Notes under the pieces: model-generated
Database searches by the model: none
What the model saw: only the letters and a program-made list of their open reading frames with translations
Told to the model about the DNA's origin: nothing
Position numbers and translations under genes: made by a program
In this document: positions 39,688-49,599 of the stretch, one piece after another
How the letters are laid out: each line of letters begins with the position of its first letter
Position numbering within the stretch: position 1 is the stretch's first letter
Assembly: GCA_021300575.1 (NCBI GenBank)
Contig: JAJTDM010000027.1
Span: forward strand, 1 to 64,000
Origin: Rubrivivax sp.
GTDB taxonomy: Bacteria > Pseudomonadota > Gammaproteobacteria > Burkholderiales > Burkholderiaceae_C
DNA: 64,000 bases
Direction of reading: 5' to 3'

Positions 39688-40248
39688 ATGACGATTGCCG
39701 ACATCAAGAAGAACGCTGAGACCAAGATGGGAAAGTCCATCGAGGCGCTCAAGGCTGAATTGCAGAAGATCCGTACCGGTCGGGCGCATCCTGGCATCCT
39801 GGACCAGGTCCATGTCGATTACTACGGTTCACCAGTGCCCATCAGTCAAGTGGCCAATGTGTCCCTGCTGGATGCTCGCACCATCAGCGTTCAGCCCTGG
39901 GAGAAGGGCATGGGACCCAAGATCGAGAAGGCCATACGGGAATCCGACCTGGGACTGAACCCTTCTGCGCAGGGCGATCTGCTGCGTGTTCCGATGCCGG
40001 CGCTGACCGAGGAGCGGCGGCGTGACCTCACCAAGGTGGTTCGCAGCGCCGGTGAAGATGCCAAGGTGGCTGTGCGCAACCTGCGCCGCGAGGCCAACGA
40101 GCAGCTCAAGCGACTGCTGAAGGACAAGGCTGTTTCAGAAGATGATGAGCGTCGGGGCCAGGATGACGTGCAGCGCCTGACCGACCGCGTGGTCGCGGAG
40201 ATTGACCGTCTGGTGCAGTCCAAGGAAGCCGAAGTGCTGGCCGTCTGA
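39688..40248 (+). CDS. frr: Ribosome recycling factor
   Basis: The 186-aa product has the three-helix bundle signatures [15 protein letters not shown] and [17 protein letters not shown], and the C-terminal [20 protein letters not shown]. With EF-G it splits post-termination ribosomes. AGGTGA spaced six bases before ATG 39688 favours this start over ATG 39682. Confidence 0.97.
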   Translation: MTIADIKKNAETKMGKSIEALKAELQKIRTGRAHPGILDQVHVDYYGSPVPISQVANVSLLDARTISVQPWEKGMGPKIEKAIRESDLGLNPSAQGDLLRVPMPALTEERRRDLTKVVRSAGEDAKVAVRNLRREANEQLKRLLKDKAVSEDDERRGQDDVQRLTDRVVAEIDRLVQSKEAEVLAV

Positions 40249-40270
40249 GAACCCGCAGGCGGCTTGATTG

Positions 40271-41002
40271 ATGGAGCGCAGCCCCAGGATTCCCAGGCAT
40301 GTGGCCGTTGTCATGGACGGTAATGGCCGTTGGGCGAAGAACCGGTACATGCCCAGGTTTTTCGGGCACAAGGCTGGTGTGGACACGCTGATCCGTGCCA
40401 TTGATCTCTTTGCGGACAGGGGGGTCGAGTACCTGACGGTCTTTGCGTTTTCCTCCGAAAACTGGAAGCGTCCGGCCGACGAGGTGTCCGGGCTCTTCGG
40501 TCTGGTGCTCGTGGCAGCCTCCAAGTACCTGGAGGCGATGGTTTCCAAGGGGGTGCGCATCCGCGTCATCGGCAACCGCGAAGGGGTCTCCGAGCAACTG
40601 CAAGACGCTTGGATGCGTGCTGAACAGGCCACCGCACACAACGATCGCATCACCGTGCTGGTCGCCTTCAACTTCGGTGGCCGTTGGGACGTGGTGCAGG
40701 CTTGCCGGCACGCTTTGGCCTCTGGGTGTTCACCCGAGGACATCACGGAGGAGTCCTTTGCCCGCACGCTCACCTTGAGCGAAGTGCCCGATCCGGATCT
40801 CTTCATCCGAACGGGTGGGGAGATGCGGCTGAGCAATTTCCTGTTGTGGCAGGCGGCCTATGCCGAGTTGTACTTCACCAACTGCCTGTGGCCTGACTTT
40901 GGCGCCGAGGAGATCGATCTCGCGCTGGCGTCATTCGCAGCGCGAGACCGGCGGTTCGGTGGTGCAGAGTCCTGGTCGCACGGGCCGGACGCCACGGGCT
41001 GA
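40271..41002 (+). CDS. uppS: Di-trans,poly-cis-undecaprenyl-diphosphate synthase (UppS)
   Basis: Makes the C55 lipid carrier for peptidoglycan and O-antigen. The 243-aa product has HVAVVMDGNGRWAKNR with the catalytic Asp, FAFSSENWKRP, and the C-terminal DLFIRTGGEMRLSNFLLWQ for isopentenyl diphosphate binding. ATG 40271 directly follows an in-frame TTG. It is followed by cdsA after 5 bp. Confidence 0.97.
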   Translation: MERSPRIPRHVAVVMDGNGRWAKNRYMPRFFGHKAGVDTLIRAIDLFADRGVEYLTVFAFSSENWKRPADEVSGLFGLVLVAASKYLEAMVSKGVRIRVIGNREGVSEQLQDAWMRAEQATAHNDRITVLVAFNFGGRWDVVQACRHALASGCSPEDITEESFARTLTLSEVPDPDLFIRTGGEMRLSNFLLWQAAYAELYFTNCLWPDFGAEEIDLALASFAARDRRFGGAESWSHGPDATG

Positions 41003-41007
41003 ACCGC

Positions 41008-41898
41008 ATGCTGGGCCAGCGCATCGTCACCGCGGTCGTGCTGCTGGCCCTTCTGGTGCCCGCGATGCTGTCCTCTGCCGGGTGGCCTTTCCCACTCTTG
41101 ACCATGGTGCTGGTGGCGGCCGCCGGGTGGGAGTGGGCCCGATTGAACGGGGCTGGCTCGGTCATGGCGCTGGGTTTCGGCGCGGTGTTGTTCGTGGCCT
41201 GTCTGGGATCGGCCCCACTGGCAATTCAGGGCCAGGTGCCTGCCGGGCTTTGGGTGGGCTTGGCGGGCGTCTGGATCCTGGGTGGTGCGTGGGCGCTGCG
41301 CCAAGGTGTGGAGGGTTGGCGCCGCAGTTCCCGTTGGCTGACATGGCCGGTCGGGCTGCTGACACTCTGGGTGGCCTGGCTGGCCTTGGCCTCGGCGCGG
41401 GCGCAGGGGCTCGCGTTCCTGCTGTCCGTGCTGTGCCTGGTCTGGGTGGCAGACATTGCCGCGTACTTTGGTGGCCGCGCCTTCGGGCGGCGAAAGCTCG
41501 CACCCTCCATCAGTCCCGGCAAGTCATGGGAAGGCGTTTGCTCGGGCATGGCAGGGGTACTGCTGCTTTCCTGGGTCTGGGCGGCGCTGGAGGGCCATGG
41601 TGCGCCGCAGCCCAGCGTCAGCGGCGATGGTTCCAGCACGGTCGCTGGCGTAGCGGCGGCATGGGGATCAAGCGTCTTCTCACAGTTGTTCGGCCGCTTC
41701 GGCCTTGCCTGGGGAGTATTCCTGTTGATCTTGCTGACCGCCATGAGCGTGGTGGGTGATCTGTTCGAATCCCTGGTGAAGCGGGCTGCGGGCGCAAAAG
41801 ACTCCAGCCGTCTGCTGCCAGGTCACGGGGGGGTGCTGGACCGCATCGACGCTTTGCTGCCCGTTTTTCCTCTGGCTTTGGCCCTTACAAGTTCATGA
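41008..41898 (+). CDS. cdsA: Phosphatidate cytidylyltransferase
   Basis: A 296-aa membrane enzyme forming CDP-diacylglycerol, with about eight hydrophobic helices. The family signature near the C-terminus is complete: SLVKRAAGAKDSSRLLPGHGG then VLDRIDAL. A Ser/Gly-rich insertion lies near residue 195-220. The stop overlaps the dxr start by 4 bp. Confidence 0.95.
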   Translation: MLGQRIVTAVVLLALLVPAMLSSAGWPFPLLTMVLVAAAGWEWARLNGAGSVMALGFGAVLFVACLGSAPLAIQGQVPAGLWVGLAGVWILGGAWALRQGVEGWRRSSRWLTWPVGLLTLWVAWLALASARAQGLAFLLSVLCLVWVADIAAYFGGRAFGRRKLAPSISPGKSWEGVCSGMAGVLLLSWVWAALEGHGAPQPSVSGDGSSTVAGVAAAWGSSVFSQLFGRFGLAWGVFLLILLTAMSVVGDLFESLVKRAAGAKDSSRLLPGHGGVLDRIDALLPVFPLALALTSS

Positions 41899-43080
41899 GC
41901 AGCATCACATCGGGACGCCGCCAGCGTCTGGCCATCCTCGGATCCACGGGGTCTGTGGGGTCGAACACGCTTGACGTGGCTCAGCGTCACCCGGAGGCGA
42001 TCGAAGTGGTGGGGCTTTCGGCCTTCAGGCGCATGGAGGATCTTGCGGCGCAGTGCGAGCGCTTTGGTCCCCGCTGGGCGGTGGTGCCTGACGCCGCCGC
42101 CGCCAAGTGTCTGCGTGGCCTGCTGTCCGCGGACGCACAGCGGGTGGAAATCCTTGTCGGAACCGAGGGCCTGTGCGAGCTTGCGGCGCACCCGGAGGTG
42201 GACAGTGTCATGGCCTCTATCGTTGGCGCTGCAGGGCTCGCGCCCTGCCTGGCAGCGGCCCGCGCCGGCAAGCGCCTGCTGCTGGCCAACAAGGAGGCGC
42301 TGGTGGTCGGTGGCGCCTTGTTCATCCAGGCGGTGAGGGAAGGTGGTGCCACGCTCCTGCCCATCGACAGCGAGCACTCCGCCATCTTCCAGTGCCTGCC
42401 TTTGGATCGCCAGGATTGGCCTGCGTTCATCGACCACATCGTGCTGACCGCCTCCGGCGGGCCGTTCCGGCAGGGTGACCCTGCCGGCTTTCATGCCATC
42501 ACCCCGGCGCAGGCGGTGGCTCATCCGAACTGGGTCATGGGACGCAAGATCTCGGTGGACTCGGCCACCATGATGAACAAGGCCCTTGAGGTGATCGAGG
42601 CGCGGTGGCTGTTCGACTTGCCTGCGCAAGACATCCGTGTCGTCATCCATCCCCAGAGCATCATCCATTCCATGGTGGTCTGCCGGGACGCTTCCGTTCT
42701 GGCCCAGTTGGGAACGCCGGACATGCGAGTGCCCATCGCCTATGGCCTGTCGTTTCCCTCCCGCATAGCTTCCGGTGCTTCGCGACTGGACTTGCTGTCC
42801 GTGTCATCGCTCACCTTCGAGGCGCCAGACGATGCGAGGTTTCCCGGCTTGAAACTGGCCTACGACGTGTTGGCTGGGCCCGAAGGCTCCAGTGTGGTGC
42901 TCAATGCTGCCAACGAGGTGGCGGTACAGGCCTTCCTTGACGAGCGGGTGCGTTTTACCGACATCCATCGGATCAACCAGTCCACGCTCGAAGCCCTGTC
43001 CGGACGCTTCGAACGCCCCAGGTCACTGGAGGATCTGCTCGAACTCGATGCGCGTATCACGGCGCTTGCCTTCGTGCTGA
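41895..43080 (+). CDS. dxr: 1-deoxy-D-xylulose-5-phosphate reductoisomerase (Dxr), joined in frame to rseP
   Basis: Second enzyme of the MEP isoprenoid pathway. NADPH binding is GSTGSVGSNTLDV; the catalytic segments are ANKEALVVGG, PIDSEHSAIFQCL and NWVMGRKISVDSATMMNKALEV, all intact. Homology runs to SLEDLLELDA near residue 386. The frame then continues without a stop into RseP sequence (ITALAFVLTLG). In the +1 frame, codons 43054-43080 read VSRRLPSC followed by TGA, giving a protein of about 395 aa, the family norm. A one-base insertion near 43047-43054 would explain the join. The end given is that of the presumed ancestral gene. Confidence 0.87.
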
Positions 43081-44408
43081 CCTTGGGCGTGCTCGTGGTG
43101 ATCCACGAGTACGGTCACTACCGAGCTGCCCTGGCCTGCAATGTCAAGGTCTTGAGGTTCTCGGTGGGCTTTGGTCGCGTGTTGTGGAGTCGCCGCATGG
43201 GGGCGGACGGCACCGAGTTCGTCGTCTGCGCGCTGCCCTTGGGGGGCTACGTGCGGATGCTGGACGAACGTGAAGGCCCCGTCGACCCAGGCCTGGCGCA
43301 CCGTGCCTTCAACCGCAAGCGCCTGTGGCAGCGCGCCTTCGTGGTGGTCGCCGGACCTGCGGCCAACCTGCTGCTGGCGGTGCTGCTGTACAGCGGCGTC
43401 CAGTGGGTAGGCGTGATGGAACCCAAGGCCATCCTGAGCGCGCCGCCAGCCTCCAGCGTCGCGGCCCGGGCGGGACTGAAGTCTGGCGACTGGGTCAGGG
43501 CGCGGTCTGCCGACGGGACGAACTGGCAGGACATCCGCTCGATGGCGGACCTTCGTTGGCACTCCCTCGAGGCCCAGATGGAGCGAGAGCCTTTGTACCT
43601 CATGCTGTCGGACACCCAGGGGCGCGGCAGTCGAAATGTGCGCCTGGATTTTGGCGCTGTCAGTGCAGACCCGCAGTCATCCGATGCGCTGCGCAGCGTG
43701 GGCTTGGGAGTCCCTTGGTCACCGGCCCTGCTCGGTGAGATCAAGGCGGGGGGGCCTGCGGATCAGGCCGGGCTGCGCAGAGGCGATACCGTCACGGCAG
43801 TTAACGGCGTGGCCATCCTTGATGCGCAGATGCTGCGTGAAGCCATTCAAGCCCGCGCTGAGCAGCCCATGGTCTGGACAGTCGACCGTGCCGGCCAGAC
43901 GATTCAGCTCACGGTCCGTCCGCGGGCCGACAGGTCGGGAAATGGCGCGGTGGGGCGGATCGACGCCTTCGTCGGTCTCGCGCCCCAGAGCGTCCTGGTT
44001 TCTTCGGGCGCGCTGGAGGGACTCATGGAGGGCGCACGCAAGACCTGGGACGTCTCAGCGCTGACGGTTTCCATGATCGGGCGGATGATCGTCGGGGAAG
44101 CGTCCATCAAGAATCTCAGCGGGCCTCTGACGATTGCGGACTTTGCGGGCCAGTCCGCCCAGCGGGGCTGGACCAGTTACCTGGCCTTCCTGGCGCTGGT
44201 GAGTGTGAGCCTGGGCATCTTGAACCTGCTGCCGCTGCCCATGCTCGATGGCGGGCACCTGATGTATTATCTTTTCGAAGGGTTGACTGGTCGTCCGGTC
44301 CCCGACGCTTGGCTCGAGCGGTTGCAGCGCGGTGGTCTTGCGATACTGCTGGCGCTGATGTCCGTGGCACTCTTCAACGACGTCGCCCGACTTGTCGGTT
44401 TCCACTGA
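43056..44408 (+). CDS. rseP: RIP metalloprotease RseP, start codon not recognisable
   Basis: A site-2 intramembrane protease that cleaves anti-sigma factors and remnant signal peptides. The moiety is about 450 aa, the normal size. It shows HEYGH (HExxH zinc motif) in the first helix, FSVGFGRVLW, GPAANLLLAVLLY, two PDZ segments, and NLLPLPMLDGGHL with the third zinc ligand. Family proteins start a few residues before AFVLTLGV; here that codon is ATC (43056), and the first in-frame GTG is 43074, which would shorten helix 1. It is read in frame from dxr. bamA follows. Confidence 0.87.
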   Translation: MTALAFVLTLGVLVVIHEYGHYRAALACNVKVLRFSVGFGRVLWSRRMGADGTEFVVCALPLGGYVRMLDEREGPVDPGLAHRAFNRKRLWQRAFVVVAGPAANLLLAVLLYSGVQWVGVMEPKAILSAPPASSVAARAGLKSGDWVRARSADGTNWQDIRSMADLRWHSLEAQMEREPLYLMLSDTQGRGSRNVRLDFGAVSADPQSSDALRSVGLGVPWSPALLGEIKAGGPADQAGLRRGDTVTAVNGVAILDAQMLREAIQARAEQPMVWTVDRAGQTIQLTVRPRADRSGNGAVGRIDAFVGLAPQSVLVSSGALEGLMEGARKTWDVSALTVSMIGRMIVGEASIKNLSGPLTIADFAGQSAQRGWTSYLAFLALVSVSLGILNLLPLPMLDGGHLMYYLFEGLTGRPVPDAWLERLQRGGLAILLALMSVALFNDVARLVGFH

Positions 44409-44418
44409 GCCTTACCTG

Positions 44419-46725
44419 ATGCTTCTTCATAATTTTTTGGTGCCTTGGCGTCCGAGCGCAGCGTTGGTGGCCGCAGTGGTCGCCAGCGCTTATCTGCCTG
44501 TGGCCGGTGCTGTCGAACCCTTCAAGCTCAAGGACATCCGCATCCAGGGCTTGCAGCGTACAGACCCCGGTACGGTGTTTGCCGCGCTCCCATTTCGCAT
44601 TGGCGACACCTACAACGATGACAAGGGTTCCGCAGCCTTGCGGGCCCTGTTCGCGACAGGCTTGTTCAAGGACGTCCGCATCGAGATCGAGGGTGATGTG
44701 GCCGTGGTGGTGATCGAAGAGCGCGCCATCATCGCTGCCGTGTCTTTCGTGGGACTCAAGGAGTTTGACAAGGACACGCTGACCAGGTCTCTCAAGGACG
44801 CCGGCATAGGTGAAGGGCTGCCCTTCGACCGCGCCGTGGTGGACCGGGCCGAGCAGGAGATCAAGCGCCAGTATCTGTCGCGCAGCCTCTACGGGGCCGA
44901 GGTCGTCACCACCGTCACGCCGTTGGAACGCAACCGGGTGAACGTGACCTTCACGATGACCGAAGGCGATACGGCCAAGATCAAGGAGGTGCGGATCACG
45001 GGCGCGTCGGTGTTCTCGGAATCCCAGTTGTTGTCGTTACTCGACCTGACGCCCAGCGGCTGGATGACCTGGTACACGAAGTCCGACAGGTACTCACGGT
45101 CCAAATTGAATTCGGACCTTGAGACTCTGCGTGCCCACTACGTGAACCGTGGATATCTGGAGTTTGCTGTCGAGTCCACCCAGGTCACCATTTCACCGGA
45201 TAAACAGCACATCTCGATTGCCATTGCCATTCGCGAGGGGCAGCCCTACGTCGTGACGGCAGTGAGCCTCGAGGGTCAGTTCTTCGGCAAGGAAGACGAG
45301 TTCCGTTCATTGGTGCGCATACGTCCGGGGCAGCCTTACCGGGGCGAGGATGTGGTCAACACGACGCGTGCTTTCTCAGACCTGTTTGGTCGCCTCGGTT
45401 ACGCCTTTGCCCGTGTCGAGGCCCGCCCGGAAATTGACCGGGCCACCGGTCAGGTCGGCGTCGTCATGGTGGCCGACCCCCAGAGGCGAATCTATGTCCG
45501 CCGCATCGATGTGGCGGGCAACACCCGTACCCGCGACGAAGTCATTCGAAGGGAGTTCCGTCAACTGGAGTCCTCCTGGTACGACGGACAGAAGATCAAA
45601 CTCTCACGAGATCGGGTGGACAGGCTCGGTTATTTCAAGGAGGTCAATGTTGAGACCAATGAGGTGCCTGGCAGTCCTGATCAGGCAGACCTTCTGGTTA
45701 CCGTGGAGGAGCGCCCCACGGGTAACCTGATGGTAGGAGCGGGCTACTCGAGTGCGGAGAAACTGACGCTGTCTGGCTCCATCAAGCAGGACAATGTGTT
45801 CGGTTCGGGGCATTACCTGGCGTTTGAGGTCAACACGAGCGACTCCAATCGAAATCTGGTGTTCAGCACGGTGGATCCGTACTTCACGATAGACGGGATC
45901 TCCCGAGGGTTTGACATCTACCACCGGACCAGTCGGCCCCTGAACAGCCTGGACAGTCAGTACCTGTTGGCAACCTCCGGAACGGCGATCCGTTTCGGCG
46001 TACCCTTTACTGAATTTGATACTGTGTTTTTCGGGTTGGGCGCTGAGCGCACATCGATCAGAGACACGCCCTCCTTGCCGAGCAGTTATCAACAGTACCG
46101 AAAGGACTTCGGCGCGGTCAGCTATTCGCTGCCCTTGAGCCTCGGCTGGCAGCGTGACCAGCGCGACAGTGTGTTGACACCATCGGCGGGACGGTATCAG
46201 CGTGTGAATCTGGAGTGGGGAGTTGGGGGCGATGTCCGCTACTTGCGCACGAATCTTCAGTATCAGGAATACTGGGCACTGCCTGCGAGGCTCACCTTCG
46301 GTTTGAACGCTGAGGTGGGATTGGGACAGGGCTTGGGAGGCAAACCGTTTCCGGTCTTCAAGAAGTTCTATGGTGGCGGACTCGGGTCCGTGCGCGGGTT
46401 TGAGCAAGGCTCGCTTGGCGTGGTGGACGCTACGGGCGCCTACCTGGGGGGCACCAAGCGCCTGAATGTCAACGGAGAACTCTACTTCCCGGTGCCGGGC
46501 ATGGGTAACGACCGGTCGCTTCGCATCTTCGCGTTCGCGGACTTGGGCAACGTGTGGGGTGAGGATGAACGTTTCAGCGTCTCAAGCCTGCGTGCGGCAA
46601 CGGGCTTCGGCTTGAGTTGGATCTCGCCCATAGGGCCGCTCAAGCTGAGTTGGGGCGTCCCTGTCAAGTCGGTCGCGACGGATAGAATCCAGAGGTTTCA
46701 ATTCCAGATCGGGACCGGCTTCTGA
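44419..46725 (+). CDS. bamA: Outer-membrane protein assembly factor BamA
   Basis: The central Omp85 subunit of the BAM complex. The 768-aa product has a signal peptide (ALVAAVVASAYLPVAGA), five POTRA domains (first at FKLKDIRIQGLQRTDPGTVF) and a 16-strand barrel whose conserved loop 6 reads GSVRGFEQGSLG. The C-terminus FQFQIGTGF ends in Phe, as in beta-barrel proteins. ATG 44419 gives the clean signal peptide; an upstream frame overlaps rseP. It precedes skp by a 1-bp overlap. Confidence 0.96.
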   Translation: MLLHNFLVPWRPSAALVAAVVASAYLPVAGAVEPFKLKDIRIQGLQRTDPGTVFAALPFRIGDTYNDDKGSAALRALFATGLFKDVRIEIEGDVAVVVIEERAIIAAVSFVGLKEFDKDTLTRSLKDAGIGEGLPFDRAVVDRAEQEIKRQYLSRSLYGAEVVTTVTPLERNRVNVTFTMTEGDTAKIKEVRITGASVFSESQLLSLLDLTPSGWMTWYTKSDRYSRSKLNSDLETLRAHYVNRGYLEFAVESTQVTISPDKQHISIAIAIREGQPYVVTAVSLEGQFFGKEDEFRSLVRIRPGQPYRGEDVVNTTRAFSDLFGRLGYAFARVEARPEIDRATGQVGVVMVADPQRRIYVRRIDVAGNTRTRDEVIRREFRQLESSWYDGQKIKLSRDRVDRLGYFKEVNVETNEVPGSPDQADLLVTVEERPTGNLMVGAGYSSAEKLTLSGSIKQDNVFGSGHYLAFEVNTSDSNRNLVFSTVDPYFTIDGISRGFDIYHRTSRPLNSLDSQYLLATSGTAIRFGVPFTEFDTVFFGLGAERTSIRDTPSLPSSYQQYRKDFGAVSYSLPLSLGWQRDQRDSVLTPSAGRYQRVNLEWGVGGDVRYLRTNLQYQEYWALPARLTFGLNAEVGLGQGLGGKPFPVFKKFYGGGLGSVRGFEQGSLGVVDATGAYLGGTKRLNVNGELYFPVPGMGNDRSLRIFAFADLGNVWGEDERFSVSSLRAATGFGLSWISPIGPLKLSWGVPVKSVATDRIQRFQFQIGTGF

Positions 46726-47237
46726 TGTCAACTCTTGCCAAGATCATGGGCATGGCCTTATGGGTCCTTGCGTTGGCGACCACCCCCGCCCTGGCGCAGG
46801 AACTCAAGCTCGGCTATGTGAACAGCGAGCGGGTGCTGCGCGACTCCGCGCCGGCCAAGGCGGCGCAAGCGAAGCTGGAAGCTGAATTCGGACGGCGTGA
46901 GCGTGAGTTGAACGACATCCGCAACCGGCTGAAGGCTGCCGCGGACAAGTTCGAGAAGGACGCGCCGACGTTGCCCGAATCGGAGAAGACACGTCGTCAG
47001 CGCGAACTGGTGGATCAGGAGCGCGATCTGCAGCGCAAGCAGCGCGAGTTCCAGGAAGATCTCAACCAGCGCAAGAACGAGGAACTGGCTGCGGTGGTCG
47101 AGCGTGCCAACCGGGTGATCCGTCAGATCTTTGAGACGGAGAAGTACGACGCCATCTTGCAGGAGGTGGTGTTCGCAGGGCCGCGTGTCGACATCACCGA
47201 CAAGGTGATCCGCGCCCTGAACGCACCGGCCAAGTGA
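46725..47237 (+). CDS. skp: Periplasmic chaperone Skp/OmpH
   Basis: A 170-aa periplasmic protein with signal peptide cleaved after ALAQ. The mature part has [21 protein letters not shown] and a long charged coiled coil ([19 protein letters not shown]), matching the trimeric jellyfish-shaped Skp. It carries unfolded outer-membrane proteins to BamA. The TGATG junction couples it to bamA. Confidence 0.95.
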   Translation: MSTLAKIMGMALWVLALATTPALAQELKLGYVNSERVLRDSAPAKAAQAKLEAEFGRRERELNDIRNRLKAAADKFEKDAPTLPESEKTRRQRELVDQERDLQRKQREFQEDLNQRKNEELAAVVERANRVIRQIFETEKYDAILQEVVFAGPRVDITDKVIRALNAPAK

Positions 47238-47250
47238 CGGTCTGCCCGAC

Positions 47251-48282
47251 GTGCCGAAGGTTCGGGTTGCGGACCTGAGCGCGCAGCTCGGCGGAGAGTT
47301 GATCGGCGCGGCGGACCTTATCGTCGATCGCATCGGGCCCCTTCAGAGCGCCGACGACACCACGGTGTCGTTTCTTGCCCATCCCCGTTACGCGGCGCAA
47401 TTGGAGTCCACGCGCGCAGGGTGCGTGATCGTCAGCCCGGCGCACCGGTCCAAGGTGTCGCATCTGCGCAGTGCCATCGTCTGTGCGGATCCCTATCTGG
47501 CTTATGCCCGCCTGACTCAGTGGTGGGCACGCGAGCATGCGCCCAAGCAGCCAGCGGCCGGGCGGCATCCGTCGGCTGTGGTGGACGATTCCGCCGACGT
47601 GGATCCGACCGCACGCGTTGAAGCCCTGGCCGTGATCGGACGCGGCGCCCGGGTGGGCCCTGGTGCGTGGGTGGGACCCCATGCTGTGATCGAGGATGAG
47701 GCAGTGCTGGGGGCGCACAGCCGCCTGGGGCCGCGCGTTGTGCTCGGTCGGGGCTGCACCGTCGGTGAGCGGTGCATCCTGCATGCCGGAGTCGTGATCG
47801 GTGCTGATGGATTCGGTTTCGCCGCCCATCAGGGTCAATGGGAGAAGATCGAGCAGCTGGGCGCCGTGCGCGTTGGCGATGATGTGGAGATTGGCGCGAA
47901 CACCTGCGTGGACCGCGGTGCCCTGGAAGACACCGTGATCGAGCAGGGCGTGAAGCTGGACAACCTCATCCAGATCGGCCACAACGTCCGCATCGGTGCT
48001 CATACGGCCATGGCGGGCTGTGTGGGCGTGGCAGGCAGCGCCCGCATCGGGGCCCATTGCACCGTGGGGGGAGGGGCCATCATCCTGGGCCACCTGGAAC
48101 TGGTGGACCATGTGCATGTGTCGGCTGCCACCGTGGTCACCCGTTCCATCGTCAAGCCGGGACAGTACAGCGGCGTGTACCCCTTCGAAGAGAATGCCTC
48201 CTGGGAGAAGAATGCGGCCACGCTGCGACAGCTGCATGGTTTGCGAGACCGCCTGCGGGCACTGGAAAAGGCGAGAACATGA
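47251..48282 (+). CDS. lpxD: UDP-3-O-(3-hydroxyacyl)glucosamine N-acyltransferase
   Basis: Third step of lipid A synthesis. The 343-aa product has an N-terminal uridine-binding domain, then left-handed beta-helix hexapeptides such as [19 protein letters not shown] and [18 protein letters not shown]. The catalytic His lies in [13 protein letters not shown]. The start is GTG 47251. The stop overlaps the fabZ ATG. Confidence 0.97.
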   Translation: MPKVRVADLSAQLGGELIGAADLIVDRIGPLQSADDTTVSFLAHPRYAAQLESTRAGCVIVSPAHRSKVSHLRSAIVCADPYLAYARLTQWWAREHAPKQPAAGRHPSAVVDDSADVDPTARVEALAVIGRGARVGPGAWVGPHAVIEDEAVLGAHSRLGPRVVLGRGCTVGERCILHAGVVIGADGFGFAAHQGQWEKIEQLGAVRVGDDVEIGANTCVDRGALEDTVIEQGVKLDNLIQIGHNVRIGAHTAMAGCVGVAGSARIGAHCTVGGGAIILGHLELVDHVHVSAATVVTRSIVKPGQYSGVYPFEENASWEKNAATLRQLHGLRDRLRALEKART

Positions 48283-48722
48283 GGATGGACATCCACGGCG
48301 TGTTGAAGAAGCTGCCTCACCGCTACCCGATCCTGCTGGTGGACCGTGTGCTGGAAATCGAGAGTGGCGTCCGCATCAAGGCGATCAAGAACGTCTCCAT
48401 CAACGAGCCCTACTTCCTGGGCCACTTTCCCCACCGGCCGGTGATGCCGGGAGTGTTGATGCTGGAAGCCCTGGCGCAGGCTGCAGCCTTGCTGTCCTTC
48501 GAGTCTGCAGGCAAGGACGCGGACGAGAATTCCGTTTACTACTTTGCCGGCATAGACGGTGCACGTTTCAAGCGGCCGGTGGAGCCGGGGGACCAGCTCC
48601 TGCTCGAAGTGACCTTGACCCGAGCCAAGTCGGGCATCTTCAAGTTCGCCGCGCGCGCGAGTGTGGACGGTGAGCTGGCCGTGGAAGCCGAGCTGATGTG
48701 CACCATGCGCCAGGTCGGCTGA
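48279..48722 (+). CDS. fabZ: 3-hydroxyacyl-ACP dehydratase FabZ
   Basis: A 147-aa hot-dog fold dehydratase of fatty-acid elongation. The active site is [19 protein letters not shown], with the catalytic His and the downstream Glu. It begins [24 protein letters not shown] 48279 overlaps the lpxD stop. Placement between lpxD and lpxA balances phospholipid and lipid A precursors. Confidence 0.97.
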   Translation: MRMDIHGVLKKLPHRYPILLVDRVLEIESGVRIKAIKNVSINEPYFLGHFPHRPVMPGVLMLEALAQAAALLSFESAGKDADENSVYYFAGIDGARFKRPVEPGDQLLLEVTLTRAKSGIFKFAARASVDGELAVEAELMCTMRQVG

Positions 48723-48736
48723 AAGCCGGGTGCGGC

Positions 48737-49534
48737 ATGACACGGATACACCCGACCGCCCTCGTTGATGCGCAGGCCGAGCTGGACGCTTCCGTGGAAG
48801 TGGGGCCTTATGCGCTCATCGGCCCGGGCGTGACGATTGGCGCAGGGTCTCACATTGGCGGGCACTGCGTCATCGAGGGCCCCACGGTCATCGGGCGCGA
48901 CAACCGCATCCATGCCCATTCCGTGCTGGGCGGTGCGCCGCAGGACATGAAGTACCGCGGGGAGCCGACGGCACTGCACATCGGCGACCGCAACACCATC
49001 CGGGAGTTCTGCACTTTCAACCGCGGCACCGTGCAGGACGCCGGGGTCACGCGGCTGGGCCACGACAACTGGGTCATGGCCTATGTACACCTGGCGCACG
49101 ATGTCCAGGTGGGCTCGCACACCATCCTGGCCAACAACGCCACGCTGGCCGGTCATGTTCACGTGGGCGACTGGGTCATCGTCGGGGGATTGACGGGGAT
49201 CCATCAGTTCTGCCACGTGGGTGCTCACGCCATGACGGGATTCCAGAGCCATGTGTCGCAGGATGTCCCGCCCTTCATGATGGTGTCAGGCAACCCGCTG
49301 GCGGTGCACGGTTTCAATGTCGAAGGCCTTCGGCGCCGTGGCTTTTCCCGGGAGCGCATTTCCTTGGTCAAGCAGGTCCACCGCCTGTTGTACAGGGACG
49401 GACTGACGCTCGAGCAGGCACGGCTGCGAATCGAGTCTTTGGCTGCTGAGCATTCGGCCGATGCGCTGGCGCTGGCCGATCTGCGATTGATGCTGGACTT
49501 TCTGTCAGCATCGACCCGCGGCATAGCTCGCTGA
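48737..49534 (+). CDS. lpxA: Acyl-ACP:UDP-N-acetylglucosamine O-acyltransferase
   Basis: First step of lipid A synthesis. The 265-aa trimeric beta-helix enzyme has [20 protein letters not shown], hexapeptide repeats, the catalytic His in [12 protein letters not shown], and [16 protein letters not shown]. The C-terminal helical domain includes [18 protein letters not shown] 48737 is chosen because homology starts at TRIHPTALV. Confidence 0.97.
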   Translation: MTRIHPTALVDAQAELDASVEVGPYALIGPGVTIGAGSHIGGHCVIEGPTVIGRDNRIHAHSVLGGAPQDMKYRGEPTALHIGDRNTIREFCTFNRGTVQDAGVTRLGHDNWVMAYVHLAHDVQVGSHTILANNATLAGHVHVGDWVIVGGLTGIHQFCHVGAHAMTGFQSHVSQDVPPFMMVSGNPLAVHGFNVEGLRRRGFSRERISLVKQVHRLLYRDGLTLEQARLRIESLAAEHSADALALADLRLMLDFLSASTRGIAR

Positions 49535-49599
49535 GCGTGCAGCCCGGGGTTCTGGCGCCTCCCGGGTTTGCGCACGGCGTCAGGAATCCTGCACCTCCA

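Larger units (their letters stand above)
41895..44408 (+). other. Continuous 837-codon Dxr-RseP reading frame as it stands in the sequence
   Basis: Literal translation gives Dxr residues 1-387 fused directly to a nearly complete RseP (residues 388-837). Native RseP has its N-terminus in the periplasm, so a cytosolic Dxr in front conflicts with that topology. See dxr and rseP. Confidence 0.6.
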
